Source: Rhodosorus marinus
Lineage: Eukaryota; Rhodophyta; Stylonematophyceae; Stylonematales; Stylonemataceae
Direction: 5' to 3'
DNA: 64,000 bases
Assembly (NCBI GenBank): GCA_029953675.1
Contig: JAMWBK010000012.1
Location: 1,091,868-1,155,867 of the forward strand
The translations under genes were made by a program, and so were the position numbers. Every line of letters starts with the position of its first letter. Position 1 is the stretch's first letter. This document shows, in pieces, positions 10,391 through 21,190 of this stretch. The notes under the pieces are model-generated. The model saw only the letters and a list, made by a program, of their open reading frames with translations, ran no database searches and was not told the origin of the DNA.

Positions 10391-11539
10391 TAAACTTAGT
10401 AAAACCATCCAGTTAAGCTTAGGATTTGGTATTCAATTATCTCAATTTGTAACCCACAACAATCTAGACCTTCTCCTCTTCCATCGAACTGTCTCCAACA
10501 CGAGGTATCTTAACGTCTCACTGTCAGGGCCCGGGACGGGGAGGGAAGGGGAGAAAGAAGACAGTTAGTTGTTCGAAAAGATAATATCGCCCATACACCT
10601 TCCCATCCCATTAGGAGATAGCATCTAGGCCACAGATATTGAACTGTCCTCCCCTCTATGAATTTCAGGCGGAAGCGGAGGAGGAGTTCGTTCCTTGAAA
10701 AGAATATGCAACTTGCATGTGGAGACCGGTATGGAATCAAGAGGAAATTGGCAGGTGCTATGTCGGGTTGGGTCAAGTCGGGCGGGTTATGTAATATACC
10801 CCACGCGTAGGTGAGAACAGCTGAAAACAGAGAAGTTTTCGAGGGTTTGGTGGGAAACATAGTGTGGGGAATATAGAGGATAATAGGCGATCCCAGTTCG
10901 TTCGTCACAGGAATCATTTCGCTAGGGGGGAGTAAATTTTGATGGCTATGCCTGGATGGCGCGCGAAACTTGCATATGTCCGCCTGCTTCATGTGGGGAA
11001 TTAAGGAGCAATAAAAGTTTGTTTCTTAGTCTAATTCGAAAAGAGGCTGTTTTCGAGGATTCCTATTTTTAGACTTTGGTTTTTTTTGAGGTCTACGGGG
11101 CGGGGTTACAAGCCATCTTCAATCAGGTGGGGGAGGACGTTTTGGGTGTTGGAAAGCGGTTTTTCAGCTGAAGGGGATATTCTGGAATGCAGTGAAATAA
11201 TAAGCAAAACAGCTCATGAAAGCATTGAGCAAGAGAAGAGACTTAGTAAAGTAGCATAACCATTCATGTTGCTTATAGCCACTACGAGGTAGCTATTAAG
11301 GAAATTCATTCATTATCGGTGTAACTAGTTTGAATACACGTATTAATTAGAACTGGCATCTCAAATATTATGTTTTACAAAAACATCTTTTCTCTCTTAC
11401 CCAATCAATAAACTTAAAATTATGTGTTAGCCAATCATTGAATTCTCGATTATTTCAATCCGGTCCTAACCAAGGAGGGTTTTATTTTTCCCGTGGCCCG
11501 CTCGATTCAGCGCAGATTCTTGGTATCCAGGGAATTCGC
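10391..11539. other. Unassigned DNA
   Basis: No gene is recognised. The minus strand of 10510-10992 is open for 160 codons, but the predicted protein shows no domain, is rich in Pro and Ser, and has no relatives in the window, so I do not call it a gene. Confidence 0.35.
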
Positions 11540-11645
11540 TTTCCGCAGTGCTTGAAAGAAAAACAACCTCGAGGGGAAAAACAAGACTACGCGCGGCGAA
11601 GATCGCGCGTCTCCAAGAAACTCAAACGGGTAAACAAACCGTAGG
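11540..11645 (-). mobile_element. Family A 3'-end fragment
   Basis: The sequence GAGGGGAAAAACAAGACTACGCG and the following bases match the A 3' UTR and stop region (compare 16493-16530), and AAACGGGTAAACAA matches the A C-terminal coding end. An internal deletion removes the bases in between. This is a short old copy. Confidence 0.65.
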
Positions 11646-12055
11646 GCGGGGAGTGAACCAGGTTGTGTGGGTTCTACCTCCTGGTTCTTGCAAATTTTCA
11701 TATTTTGCTGAGAGCGGGGAAATGCGAGATATTTCCCGCACCTCTATTACCGAGCGCCAGATGGGGAAATGAACTCGCCACACAATTTTGAGCACTGAAC
11801 AGGTCTAAAAATAGAAACAAATCAATGCCGTGGATACAAATACTATTTGAGCATTTTCAGGTGCACGCAGTTGCCTGGCGGCTTCGCGTGGATGGTCCGT
11901 GCTCTGACCGGCAGCGTCGAATGGAGGGGTACCGTCGATGCCGTTATCAGCAATATACGCATGTCCAACTCCCTGTGGACAACATGTACAAGAGCAGGAG
12001 AGCATAGCACTTACTGGTGGTGGTTTTATTGTCTTTATTCGGCTTTACTGGTTGG
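11646..12055. other. Unassigned DNA
   Basis: Open frames at 11825-12007 and 11847-12074 (+) have no recognisable product. An exon of an unknown gene is possible, but I see no clear splice-site context. Confidence 0.3.
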
Positions 12056-13259
12056 TTTTATTAGCATAGCCTAAAACGCTACGCAAACCGTGAAAAGGAG
12101 CTAAGAAGCGTGCAAACCCAGGCGCCGATGGCGCGCCTCGGCAAGCATGCTGCTCGAATATTGCCAGAGAGAGACACTTAAACGCCGCAAAAGTTCCAAG
12201 TATTCAACGGGATGCTCAATTTTTCCGCAACCACTCCAAACCCGCCCTCTCCAACTGACCAAAGCTTTCCTCAATGAAAGGCTGGAACTGGTGGGAGCGA
12301 CCCTCAGCGCGAGACAGACAGGCCATACTCTCAGCATACCGTCGTTCCTTCACGCGGCGAAGGGCCGAAGCAGCTGCTCCCCGGCGGCGGGCGGCAGCCG
12401 TGAGATGGGCGCTTGCCACAGGGCATGTAATCGCGAGGTCAACATATACTCAGCGTCTGGCGGCAGCATCGGAGACGAGGAGATCTGCGATATAGCGGGG
12501 AGGTGCCCTATCCGAAACCGATCTGGGTAGTTCCGATTCCACCTCCAACGTATGCCCTACCCGAGTCAAACATTCGCTGAGAATGTACTTGAAGCGAGTG
12601 TGACGCCTCGTACGAAGACCTCTCAACAGTCCGCATGAACCTAAGAAGTGGTAACCACAAGCATCGATCCGACTCTCGCATCCCTAACAGAAAAACGGCC
12701 GATTAGAGTGGCACGGAGCTTGTGCCAAACCCAGGTAAATCCGTGCGGCAGAGCGAAACTGGAAGGCATCAAGACTGTGACCCAGTGATGACGGCAGGGT
12801 CGTTAATCACAAATGTGATAGATGGCCTCCCATGACGCGGAGGCGAGCGGCGGTGGTAGGCGGTGTGAGGGGAGAGTTGAGCAAGATTGCGTGAGCGGCA
12901 CTGTGTTAGCCCCAGGTGAGGCTATGTTGAATCACATCAGTGCGCGAGCTCTACAATCGGCTCAGACCAGGGTAATCGGCAACCGGTGACCCGGGGCTAG
13001 CTTCCCCCTCGTCGGCGAGTACTCTGTCGATGTTAGAGTCCTCGAGCGCCTCAGTTCGTCCCCATAACAGCTCCTTCCAGGAGCGAAATCTGGATCGGCT
13101 CTCGTCCGGCACGGCGTTGCACTTTCTCAACGCCTGTTGCGGAGCATCATAGATACTCAAAAGCGGTGGCGGAAGGGTCACGGGGTCTTCGCTAGTCAGT
13201 GCTCTAGCCAAAAGGCAAGCACTTCTTCGCATCTGAAAACTCACCAAGGTGCGAAGTTG
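12056..13259 (-). mobile_element. Family B' copy, 5'-truncated and degenerate
   Basis: Read on the minus strand, this covers the B ORF2 from the region after the RT (ANRSRFRSWKELLWGRTEALED-like, about 13050) through the zinc/endonuclease region to the 3' end (TTAGCATAGCC). Frameshifts and stops are frequent. It is about 80% similar to the B copies at 42.7-49.1 kb and closer to the B' copy at 59110-61165. Confidence 0.75.
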
Positions 13260-13269
13260 CTTTATTGAA

Positions 13270-13480
13270 AAGTTGTTTTATTAGCATAACCTGATGCGTT
13301 GCGCAAGATGTAAAAGGAAAGGGCGGCTTGGGAGAAGAGCATGCAAGCCCAGGCGAGCATTTTGCTAGAATACCGCCAGAGAGCGACACTTAAACTGCGG
13401 AGGAGCACCGGATATTCTTCAGGAAACATTTGCGCAGCCACTCCAAGCTTGACTTTTTCCAGATGCCCAAAGCTTTCCTA
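13270..13480 (-). mobile_element. Family B' 3'-end fragment
   Basis: A second B-type 3' end (TTTTATTAGCATAACCTGATGCG on plus, reading out on minus) begins where the previous copy's truncated 5' end stops, giving a head-to-tail pair. It ends about 18 bases from the sulfatase stop codon, so the insertion lies in that gene's 3' flank. Confidence 0.7.
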
Positions 13481-13498
13481 AGGTGGGACTTGCATTTA

Positions 13499-15163
13499 CT
13501 AAAGTACGACTTGTATCTGAACGTCTTCCCATAGTAACCATCGCTCAGTCTGAATATTGACGCGGACGATGTAGTCTCCTGGGCTCGGGTAGGTGATACT
13601 TATGGAGCTCGCGGTTCGTGAAGTGCTGGTGACGCCATCCGTCCATACGTCCCGGAAGATCGCTTCATCCACGCGCACTGGGATGAAAGTTTCCCAAAAG
13701 TAGGTCACGGCTTCGCCCTGGATGCTCGATCCTATTGCCTCGAACGAGATGGGCATACCCGTCATCGTCACAAGCTGGTCGCCAACGACGGAAAGCTGCA
13801 AGCGAAGGGGGTTGGGAGCTCGGGTTCTGTTGTACACCGGACGAATATTCTTACTGTTCCATTCCGTCCATTCGTTGAGCAATCTTTGCATTTTCACCGG
13901 TCTATTGTCTGCTATGTTCGTGGTTTCGCCGATATCCGATCTCAGATCATATAGCTCCGGCTCCTCCGTACTATGGATGACTGCCTTCCAGCGGCCTTGA
14001 CGGATCATTCCTCTGCTTATCCCCTCAGGGTTGGGGCCTCCAAAAGCAATGAAAGGGTGAGTCGGTCCGCTTGCTTCCGGCGCACTCTGGCCAACCTTCC
14101 TGAAAAATGGAATGAGATCAACCCCGACGAGGTCGGGATTCTTCCTGTTCTCAGGAACGCCAGCGAGGTTTTCTAGAGTCGGGTAGATGTCCAGATGGGT
14201 TGCCAACTTTTTGAACGTCTGTCCGCTTTGGAGAGTACCAGGCCAGGTTATGTACCACGGGACCCTCAGGCCTCCTTCATAGTATGAACCCTTTATATCC
14301 CTCAGCGGTTCGTTGATTGCACCGTGTTTGTGCCCACCGTTGTCGCTGCTGAACATAATGACGGTGTTCTCGGTGAGGCCGGCCTTCTCGAGGTAGCCAC
14401 GGATCCTTTCAACTCCTCGATCGAGCGATTTGATCATTGCCACGTAAGACCGACGATCCGGAGAGACGGTCGGGTCCCGGTCGCTCGGCAGAGAGATCAG
14501 CGGGGCATGCGGCGCGTTGTACGACAGGTAGAGAAAGAAAGGCTTCTCAAGCCTCTTCGCCTTGGCAATGTAGCCTATAGCGGCGTCCGTGAAGTTGTCT
14601 GTAATGTATTCAATGTCATTGACGCGATCGAAACCTCTGTAGATGTAGTCATAGTCATCGAGCTCCGGGTCGTATTCTTGCGAGCGCAAGTAATTCCACG
14701 AGCCCTTGAGGAACCCGAAGAATCCGTTGTAGCCACGGTTCTTCGGGTGATGACCAGGAGAGTGCCCTAAATGCCACTTTCCAACGCAGTAGGTCTTGTA
14801 CCCGGCCTCTTGCATCGTCTCCGGTATTGTTTTATATTCTAGTGGAAGTCCCACGCGGTTGTCCCAATAGTCCTTTGGAGCATTGAATGCGGCGCCAATT
14901 CTGAAAGGCCAAATCCCCGAGAAGAGACCGGACCGCGACGGCCCGCAAAAGCTGTGCGGAGCGTATCCATCGGTGAGAATGACTCCATCTCTTGCGAGCT
15001 TGTCGATATGAGGGGACTTGACATCGTCGCTGCCCTGGACGCCAAGGTCGTTGTAGCCCAGGTCATCAACCAGAATCACAATCACGTTCGGTTTATCCTG
15101 CTGGCACTCACCAAGCCATACCAGAGCCACCCACAAACCTAACCATATGCTAATAAGTCTCAT
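13499..15163 (-). CDS. Secreted sulfatase (formylglycine type, arylsulfatase-like)
   Basis: The likely product is 554 aa. I prefer the Met at 15163 over the upstream one at 15220, because it begins a good signal peptide (MRLISIWLGLWVALVWLGEC). Next comes NVIVILVDDLGYNDLG with two metal-binding Asp (33-34), then CGPSRSGLFSG, whose Cys (73) would become formylglycine in the C-x-P-S-R signature. GKWHLGH and SSDNGGHKHG are further conserved active-site blocks. It would remove sulfate esters from an extracellular or lysosomal substrate, perhaps sulfated matrix galactans if this is a red alga; the substrate is inferred. The gene is intronless and intact and is flanked by B' debris at its 3' end. 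Confidence 0.93.
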   Translation of the reverse strand: MRLISIWLGLWVALVWLGECQQDKPNVIVILVDDLGYNDLGVQGSDDVKSPHIDKLARDGVILTDGYAPHSFCGPSRSGLFSGIWPFRIGAAFNAPKDYWDNRVGLPLEYKTIPETMQEAGYKTYCVGKWHLGHSPGHHPKNRGYNGFFGFLKGSWNYLRSQEYDPELDDYDYIYRGFDRVNDIEYITDNFTDAAIGYIAKAKRLEKPFFLYLSYNAPHAPLISLPSDRDPTVSPDRRSYVAMIKSLDRGVERIRGYLEKAGLTENTVIMFSSDNGGHKHGAINEPLRDIKGSYYEGGLRVPWYITWPGTLQSGQTFKKLATHLDIYPTLENLAGVPENRKNPDLVGVDLIPFFRKVGQSAPEASGPTHPFIAFGGPNPEGISRGMIRQGRWKAVIHSTEEPELYDLRSDIGETTNIADNRPVKMQRLLNEWTEWNSKNIRPVYNRTRAPNPLRLQLSVVGDQLVTMTGMPISFEAIGSSIQGEAVTYFWETFIPVRVDEAIFRDVWTDGVTSTSRTASSISITYPSPGDYIVRVNIQTERWLLWEDVQIQVVL

Positions 15164-15396
15164 GATTTGATCAAAAATATAAACAAACCTTACTCCTACC
15201 CTTTCCAACACCCGCTCCAATTGACGTGCTAGTGGTCTTTCATACCTTTATACACTGCTAATCGCTCCCCATCCGACGAAAAAGTCTTCATGCCGTTTCG
15301 AATGTATGTACATCGACTCTATACACTGAAGAACCAGATTAGGAAGCCCATCAGCTCCCATAACTCTGTTCCGAATGAATCAGAACATCCTCGTCC

Positions 15397-15443
15397 GATT
15401 CCAAACAGAATAGCTGTATCTATCCGAGTATAGTCCACGATTG
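15397..15443. repeat. Inverted repeat, left arm
   Basis: This 47-nt arm, starting GATTCCAA and including ATCCGAGTATAGTCCACGATT, is the reverse complement of 16357-16405 with a few mismatches. The two arms lie 913 bases apart, so the pair could be the ends of a non-autonomous DNA transposon. Confidence 0.7.
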
Positions 15444-15456
15444 GAAAAAAAAACGC

Positions 15457-15498
15457 GGACAGATCTATGTGACTCGCTCGAGTCACATAGATCTGTCC
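15457..15498. repeat. Perfect hairpin, 20-bp stem
   Basis: The arms 15457-15476 and 15479-15498 are exact reverse complements with a 2-base gap. It lies just inside the left inverted-repeat arm and is preceded by a run of nine A. The lack of any mismatch suggests a young origin. Confidence 0.9.
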
Positions 15499-16356
15499 TG
15501 GTTTGGTTTTTGTTTCAATTTGGGAAACTTGTTTCAAACCCCCTAACCATTTCCCTCTCCCCCGCTCACTCTAACCGAGCACCTGCATTTGGGTCGCTGT
15601 CTTGATTCCTGAGGACAAAAGCATAGAGTCCATTTGACTCCCAACCACTTTGGTGAACAATCCCACTCACAGCCGGGGTTAAGTATCCACAAATGACTCT
15701 GCTGCATGATAGTGGCTCTATTAGCATAATTTTTGCGAAGGATAAAACAATTTCTATTCCAGGGTTGTATTTGCGAACAAATAGTATCGAAAATATTTGT
15801 ACAACTACACTATACGTTTAAACGTGAATCTAAAACAATTCTAACCCCCCTCCTAAGTACGTCGAATGGTTTTCTATTCGAGCACTAACTTTGTCGAGAA
15901 ATGAACGCGTTTAGTGTTGTGCTGACCCACTTTGCATGCGCATAAATACATTTTTAATGTATAGTGTAGTATTTTTGACTGTTTTGGACTTGAGATCGCG
16001 GGCCTGGGGGCTAAGCTTCTTATGCTTGTTTTGGTGCTCACACAGCACCTGGTCTGCGGTCAAATGAATTCTATTATCCGAGCGGAGGTGGGTAATGGTA
16101 CATTGAAATTGTACCGTTCCACACCTCTCTGCAGTCTTTCTCCAGCAACTCACTCGGTAGATCCCAAACAACCATCTCACTTTTCCTTGAAAATGGGAAT
16201 GGATTTGTGGAGGCGGGTACTATTAGCCGACTATTACTAATAGTCCAATATCGAGTGTTGGGCTTTTGCAAAGGCTGTCCTGAGGCAGAATAGACTACGG
16301 GGCTGGAAACGCTGTATTTGTTTTATGCCGATTTTCATGAATACGCCGTTCTGAAA

Positions 16357-16405
16357 CCGAATCGTGGACTATACTCGGATAAATGCTATTATTCTGCTTG
16401 GAATC
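16357..16405. repeat. Inverted repeat, right arm
   Basis: This is the partner of 15397-15443. The near-complete A element begins 37 bases further on. Confidence 0.7.
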
Positions 16406-16426
16406 GCATCCAAGAATATTATCTAC

Positions 16427-16441
16427 GGTAGCGAATACGGT
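16427..16441. repeat. Target-site duplication of A copy 1, left
   Basis: GGTAGCGAATACGGT is repeated exactly at 21191-21205. The pair brackets the A element and fixes both of its ends. Confidence 0.9.
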
Positions 16442-16507
16442 ACGAACGAACGAACGAATGGTTTAATCGGAGGCTGAAAAAAAAAAAACCCCGAGGGGAA
16501 AAAAAGA

Positions 16508-19500
16508 CTAAGCGCGGCGAAGTACTCGCGCCTCCAACATCAAAGCGGCATTCATGCGCCACAGCAGGAAACTTAAGCGGGTAAACAACGATTGAAGACG
16601 GTCAGGGCGTTCGCGGAACAACTCCCGAAGCCAGCGAGAACCAACAGAGTCCATGAACCCAAAGCACTCAATGATCAGGGGTACCAAGCGATGTGCTAGT
16701 GCCGAAGCACGAACACCAGGGGAAGACAAAGCCCCCGCGTATTTGATCTCTTTGCGGCGTCTCATGCTGGCGGCGGCAGATCCACGGCGCTCCCCCGCAG
16801 CCGGGAGATAACGACTAGCTTGAGGGTTAGGAACAGCAAGATCAACGTATGTGGTACGGCGGCTGTCGTCACAGGTGATCACCAGGTCGGCTACACGGCG
16901 TTCATCATTTTGAAAGTCCGCGACGGGTAAAGGTTTCTCACGTTCGATTTCCAGACCGGCTTGCCGGACTATAGGCCGAAGTTCCCGGTATAACAGGTTC
17001 AAGATCCGTGCGTGGCGGCGGGTTCGAGCACCTTTCACCGCCGGGCAACTAGCGAGCAGGTGGGCGCCAAAATCTGCGTTGTCTTCAGTCTGAGAGCAGA
17101 GAGGGCACGACGAACCCATCTCGTACGGCCAAGGGGGCTGATGTAAGCCGAGGTATAAGCGCAGTGAAGTACGCACTTCGAAATCCGACAGTGTGAGTGG
17201 CGGAAAGGCTGGTACGGTCAGGAGCCACTGAGAGCTAATAACCCCTCCAAGACTACGTAGGCGGGCGCGAGCGCGAGAAGATGAGACCATCTGCGCGAGG
17301 AGTCGGCCATATGCAGCACGGTGCAAGTCCCTAGAAAGGATATTTTGCAGCGCATCCGTGCGTGCTTGAGCTCGGCTCCCAGCGCGCTGGGAATCATCAG
17401 GAGGATCAACTGGAACTTCTTCTTCTGCGGCAACCACTGGGTCAATCTCCCCTAGAACAGGTTCAGGCGCAGGACGAATCCCCGGGGCGGAGCCTCGAGA
17501 GCGGTCAAATACAGCTCGCCAGTCAGGAAGACGGGGTTGAACGGTTTCGGGGAGACTAGTACAGGAATTCAGGGCGGTTTGGAGCTCCAGAAACAAGTCT
17601 TGGGCGCTTTCCGGTACGCTGGGAAGCAAGACACCCCGCGAGAGACTCGCCATCAAATTGCGGAACTTCGAGATACCCAAGCTGCTCAAAGTGGGAAGTG
17701 CGGTTCCCCAGGCCCCTACTGCAGCTGCAGGTTGGACCACAACACGATTGCAGAGGCCCAGTCCCCCCAATCGCAATGGGAGGCCTACCTGGGCGCGCAC
17801 AACATCACAGGTGGGTCGCGGCAGAGCGCTCAGCTCTTCATCGAGAAAATACCCCAGGTCACGGAAACTTTCAGCATCCGCACGAGTGGCCAACCACCGG
17901 CCCCAATGAGTTGGAAGTGAGCGAAGCCAATAGGTTAACCGCTGACTGCAACAATACCGAAATAGCAACAACGAGCACTGTAGAAAGCCCGGAGGTAGCC
18001 GTCGAAGCTCTGAAACCAGCTGTCTGTGCTTACCGAGGAGCTGCAGCAACTCGCCTTCAACGAAGGACGGCGACCCGTAGGGGATGCCTAAGTGGACAAA
18101 ACCATCCGGTCTCCAAATATCCTGGAACGACGCAGGTACCTGCTGCTCTTGTGCAGCTACACCTCCCCAGTAGAACGATTTGTGATGATTAACCTCCAGG
18201 TCAACCCGCGAAGCCAAGGAGCGGAGACGATCATAAGCGAGTGCTAGAGTATCAGGGGGCCCCAGGAGGCACACGTCGTCGTGGTATGCAACCGTACGAA
18301 CCTGCGGGAATTCGGAGCGAAGACAAAGCAAGACGAGTTGTAGTCCACAGGCATGTAGGAAAGGGGACAAGGGATCACCCTGTTGTACCCCTGTGCGCGC
18401 CGCAAACGTGTGTGAGGAAGCGCCAAGGGTGTCATAGGTAGCCCCACGACCAAGCGGAGAATAAAGTCTACTAACAAAGGGAAAGCCTACAGGGAAGACT
18501 TCGCGCACCACGTGCATGAGAGCCGGACGAGAGACGCGGTTGAACGCATTGGTAAAATCTACAGAGAGGAGCCCAGAATCTGGGGAGTACGCCATTTCCG
18601 AACGGAGTAAAACAGACAACAACTCACAGCCACCATGATAGCCCACGCCTAACTGCACGTGCCCAAAGAAACGGCGGGATTCGGGAACCAGGATTTTCAC
18701 TAACCATCGCGCCGCCAATTTGCGGACCACCTCAACCAGGCCAATAGGGCGAATAGCAGGGCTCGAGGCCGTGTGGCCGGGCTTCGAAAGCAGACACAAC
18801 TGCGAACGCCCGACCAAGAACCACGCACACTCACACAGGGGATCACCATTCACAAGCGCTTCGACCACCCACGCCAACGCCTTCAAACCTTCATCACTTA
18901 AGAAACGGAGATATTCCACCCGCAGCCTCGAGGGCCCTGGGGAACGGCCCTTCGGAGCATCATGAACCAACTCACGCACCGCCTCCAGATTGACCACTAA
19001 CCGCGCACTGGGATGTGGCGCGGCGCGGTACTCTTCCAACACTGATTCAAACGAGGAGTCCCAAGGGGAGCCTTCCGAGGGAAAGAGCAAACGGAGCGGT
19101 GAAGAAAGATCATCGGAGTATGGAACCACAGGTTGCCGCTGCTGGAGGATCCCGGCTGCCCGCCGCAGATCACCGCCTGCCACCGCGTGACGCGCCCGAT
19201 TCTGTCGAGAAGCCCTAAAAGCTGAGGGAGCACTAGGAGAAAAGGAAGTGAGAGAAGCGAAATAAAGACGTTCGAGGTCCTCAAAGTCGCCGGAAAGGAA
19301 CATTTGCAGTTTTCGGCGAGGGTGGACCCGGCGAGGATGTGGGTTGAGGGGGACGGTAGAGGAGGTGAGCACGAGGCGGGGAAAAAAGAACAAGAGTTCC
19401 CAGCGAAGAGAGCAGTGAGGGTTCGCGGCGACCTGCTGCCAGAGAAAATCCAACACCAATCCTAGGGGCTTATGAAGTCGACGAAGGAGCCGTACGGCCG

Positions 19501-19651
19501 TGCTCTGACGACAAAGGGGAAGGGAACCGTCCGGGTAGGAGGCGACAAGGTGCGAAAACCACGAGAGAACACGCTCATGCCAGGCTGAGCGGTCACTGGT
19601 AAACAAGGGTAACCGGGACGACACGCACGCGGAGGAGGAAGACTCAGACAT
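16508..19651 (-). CDS. Family A ORF2: RT, zinc motif and restriction-like endonuclease
   Basis: The product is 1047 aa. I chose the ATG at 19651 because ORF1 ends at 19644 (ATGTCTGA overlap) and the first block, PLFTSDRSAWHERV, matches ORF2 of family C. RT motifs: APKGRSPGPSRLRVEYLR, VDFTNAFNRVSR, TGVQQGDPLSPFLHACG, and the catalytic box YHDD at 456-459. After a long thumb/linker, a CCHC motif C849-x2-C852-x11-H864-x4-C869 is followed by a PD-(D/E)XK-type core with D922-x14-D937 (RVADLVI, YVDLAV). This order (RT, CCHC, endonuclease) is that of R2/R4/NeSL-type elements. It would nick target DNA and prime reverse transcription there. Confidence 0.93.
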   Translation of the reverse strand: MSESSSSACVSSRLPLFTSDRSAWHERVLSWFSHLVASYPDGSLPLCRQSTAVRLLRRLHKPLGLVLDFLWQQVAANPHCSLRWELLFFFPRLVLTSSTVPLNPHPRRVHPRRKLQMFLSGDFEDLERLYFASLTSFSPSAPSAFRASRQNRARHAVAGGDLRRAAGILQQRQPVVPYSDDLSSPLRLLFPSEGSPWDSSFESVLEEYRAAPHPSARLVVNLEAVRELVHDAPKGRSPGPSRLRVEYLRFLSDEGLKALAWVVEALVNGDPLCECAWFLVGRSQLCLLSKPGHTASSPAIRPIGLVEVVRKLAARWLVKILVPESRRFFGHVQLGVGYHGGCELLSVLLRSEMAYSPDSGLLSVDFTNAFNRVSRPALMHVVREVFPVGFPFVSRLYSPLGRGATYDTLGASSHTFAARTGVQQGDPLSPFLHACGLQLVLLCLRSEFPQVRTVAYHDDVCLLGPPDTLALAYDRLRSLASRVDLEVNHHKSFYWGGVAAQEQQVPASFQDIWRPDGFVHLGIPYGSPSFVEGELLQLLGKHRQLVSELRRLPPGFLQCSLLLFRYCCSQRLTYWLRSLPTHWGRWLATRADAESFRDLGYFLDEELSALPRPTCDVVRAQVGLPLRLGGLGLCNRVVVQPAAAVGAWGTALPTLSSLGISKFRNLMASLSRGVLLPSVPESAQDLFLELQTALNSCTSLPETVQPRLPDWRAVFDRSRGSAPGIRPAPEPVLGEIDPVVAAEEEVPVDPPDDSQRAGSRAQARTDALQNILSRDLHRAAYGRLLAQMVSSSRARARLRSLGGVISSQWLLTVPAFPPLTLSDFEVRTSLRLYLGLHQPPWPYEMGSSCPLCSQTEDNADFGAHLLASCPAVKGARTRRHARILNLLYRELRPIVRQAGLEIEREKPLPVADFQNDERRVADLVITCDDSRRTTYVDLAVPNPQASRYLPAAGERRGSAAASMRRRKEIKYAGALSSPGVRASALAHRLVPLIIECFGFMDSVGSRWLRELFRERPDRLQSLFTRLSFLLWRMNAALMLEARVLRRA

Positions 19652-21130
19652 CGGGCCTCCCCTCAGTCGGGAAGGCAGATCGAATATCCGGAGGAGGTGC
19701 CTCGGAGGGAGGCTCAGGAGCCGCACGACGCTTACGTGGAGGGCGCACGAAGGAACTAAAAGACCTGAAGAAAGTAGACACAGGGTTTTCAGCAGCGGAG
19801 TCTTGACTGAGGGTGTCCAGAGCCAGCGGATTCGGAGAGGCCGATGGTGCTTCTGCCATGTCGGTGTCACGAGCCTCGGAGACAGGGCGAGGGGAGGAAG
19901 GGTGCTCAAGAGTCGGCGGCAGAAGGTCAAACGCAGGGTGAGCTTCCAGCAGGGTGGCCTCAGTGGAGAGGAAGGCCTCTAGCGCGGTGCGGAGGACCCC
20001 GCGAGGAGGAAAACGCGCGAAGAGGCTCGCCTGTATGCGCGAGAGCCGCGCCGCATGAGTGTGTAGCGCGACAACCGAAGCCTGCGAGGCATCCAGGTTT
20101 TGCAAGGCCGACGGAGGAACCCAGCCGGCGTCAAAACGATCGAACTCGACAAACAAAGAGACATGAGGACGAGTCAGTATCATGTTGGCCAGAGCAGAGC
20201 GCTGGGGCGCGGGGGTGGTTACAAGCGATTGAAGGAACTGGTAAGCCGAGTCAGTAACAAGAAAACAGGCATGAGGGCCGTGAAGTCCACATATAGGAAT
20301 TCAGACGGGGCGACCCCAAGGGAGGAAGCCATGGTGTCGCGAAAATCGCGGTAGTGGACGGGCGCGCGGCCCCGACCACGAGAGGGGGTCTGGGGACGCA
20401 CGTTCGTCATCCAAACAAAGTGGAACGGAGATAGTTGGCGAGAAGAGTCAATAGGGATGTGTTGTGGCATCATACGCACCATTGCCGTCGTGCGTTGTTC
20501 AGAAGAGCCCCTGCGTAGGACCTGCGAATAGGTCGCACGTGGGGCACTGGAGGGAGCAGGATTCGGGCCCGACGCGGGCCCAGGAGGCGTCTGTCCTTGA
20601 ATAGGGGTAGGCCAGTCGGAATCAGGAATGACCGGAGCGGAGCGCTCGGGTCGGGTGGAGGCAGGCCCCGCTGTACCGTGCGGATCCGCGGGGACGGGCA
20701 CCGGGGGGTATGGGGCAGGCGCGGAGGCGGAGAAGCGCTCCAAATAGGCGATCAGCAGGGGCAGGCGGTGTTCCTGGGAAGCAGTCACAAGAAGACTCGT
20801 CAGTTTCGAGCAGATCCCATGGGCTAACTCGTCAGCGCAGTCCGTGAGGGTGGCCGCGGTACTAAACCCGCCCACGCAGAGCTCCACGCGCGCTGAGAGA
20901 ACGGCTCCGTCCGCCGGAATGGGTGGGGAAACCCCAACCATAGCGATTGGAAGGTGTGAAAAACCGATTCCTCCACGAAGCCCCCAAAAAGAGAACTTGT
21001 TCCCAACGTTTGCAACCCAAGAAAAACCACCACGACCTCCAAGGGGCGCTAGCAACCCCCAGCACGCACCACACCACGAGAAGATGCGGGGGAAAGGCTG
21101 TAGAAAGGAGCGCCTCCCACCGAAGAACAC
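19644..21130 (-). pseudogene. Family A ORF1, one frameshift
   Basis: Two minus-strand frames (about 21130-20219 and about 20250-19644) form one ORF1 broken by a single frameshift near 20245-20255. The middle is Pro/Ala/Ser-rich (PYPPVPVPADPHG). The block SSLGVAPSEFLYVDF resembles family C ORF1, and the following TDSAYQFLQS-like region aligns with C as well. The C-terminal part ends in a basic stretch (RPPRKRRAAP). The true start is uncertain; MVGVSPPIPADG at about 20942 is a possible site. The stop overlaps the ORF2 start by 8 bases. Confidence 0.75.
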
Positions 21131-21190
21131 AATTGCGACTCAAAACCACCAAAAGCCAGCACCATACACCCTCACGAAACCAAAACCCGT

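Larger units (their letters stand above)
15164..16426. other. Intergenic region upstream of the sulfatase
   Basis: No gene is recognised. It holds a short terminal-inverted-repeat pair and one perfect hairpin (listed separately). The sulfatase promoter should lie just upstream of 15163, but I cannot point to a clear core element. Confidence 0.4.
16442..21190 (-). mobile_element. Family A R2-like retrotransposon, near-complete copy 1
   Basis: The copy is 4749 bp between exact 15-bp target duplications, oriented on the minus strand. The 5' end is at 21190, ORF1 at about 21130-19644, ORF2 at 19651-16508, and then come a 3' UTR and a tail that reads (GTTC/ATTC)n on the minus strand (plus 16442-16460). 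ORF2 is intact; ORF1 carries one frameshift. Other copies in the window (55410-58302, 39348-40322) are nearly identical, so the family has moved recently. Confidence 0.92.

Noticed and set aside
10510-10992. 160-codon open frame on the minus strand
   Set aside because: No domain, no signal peptide, no conserved copy and poor composition; probably chance.
17537-17920. Plus-strand open frames opposite A ORF2, also present at 56517-56900
   Set aside because: They recur only because the A element recurs; they are shadows of the minus-strand RT gene with no motif of their own.
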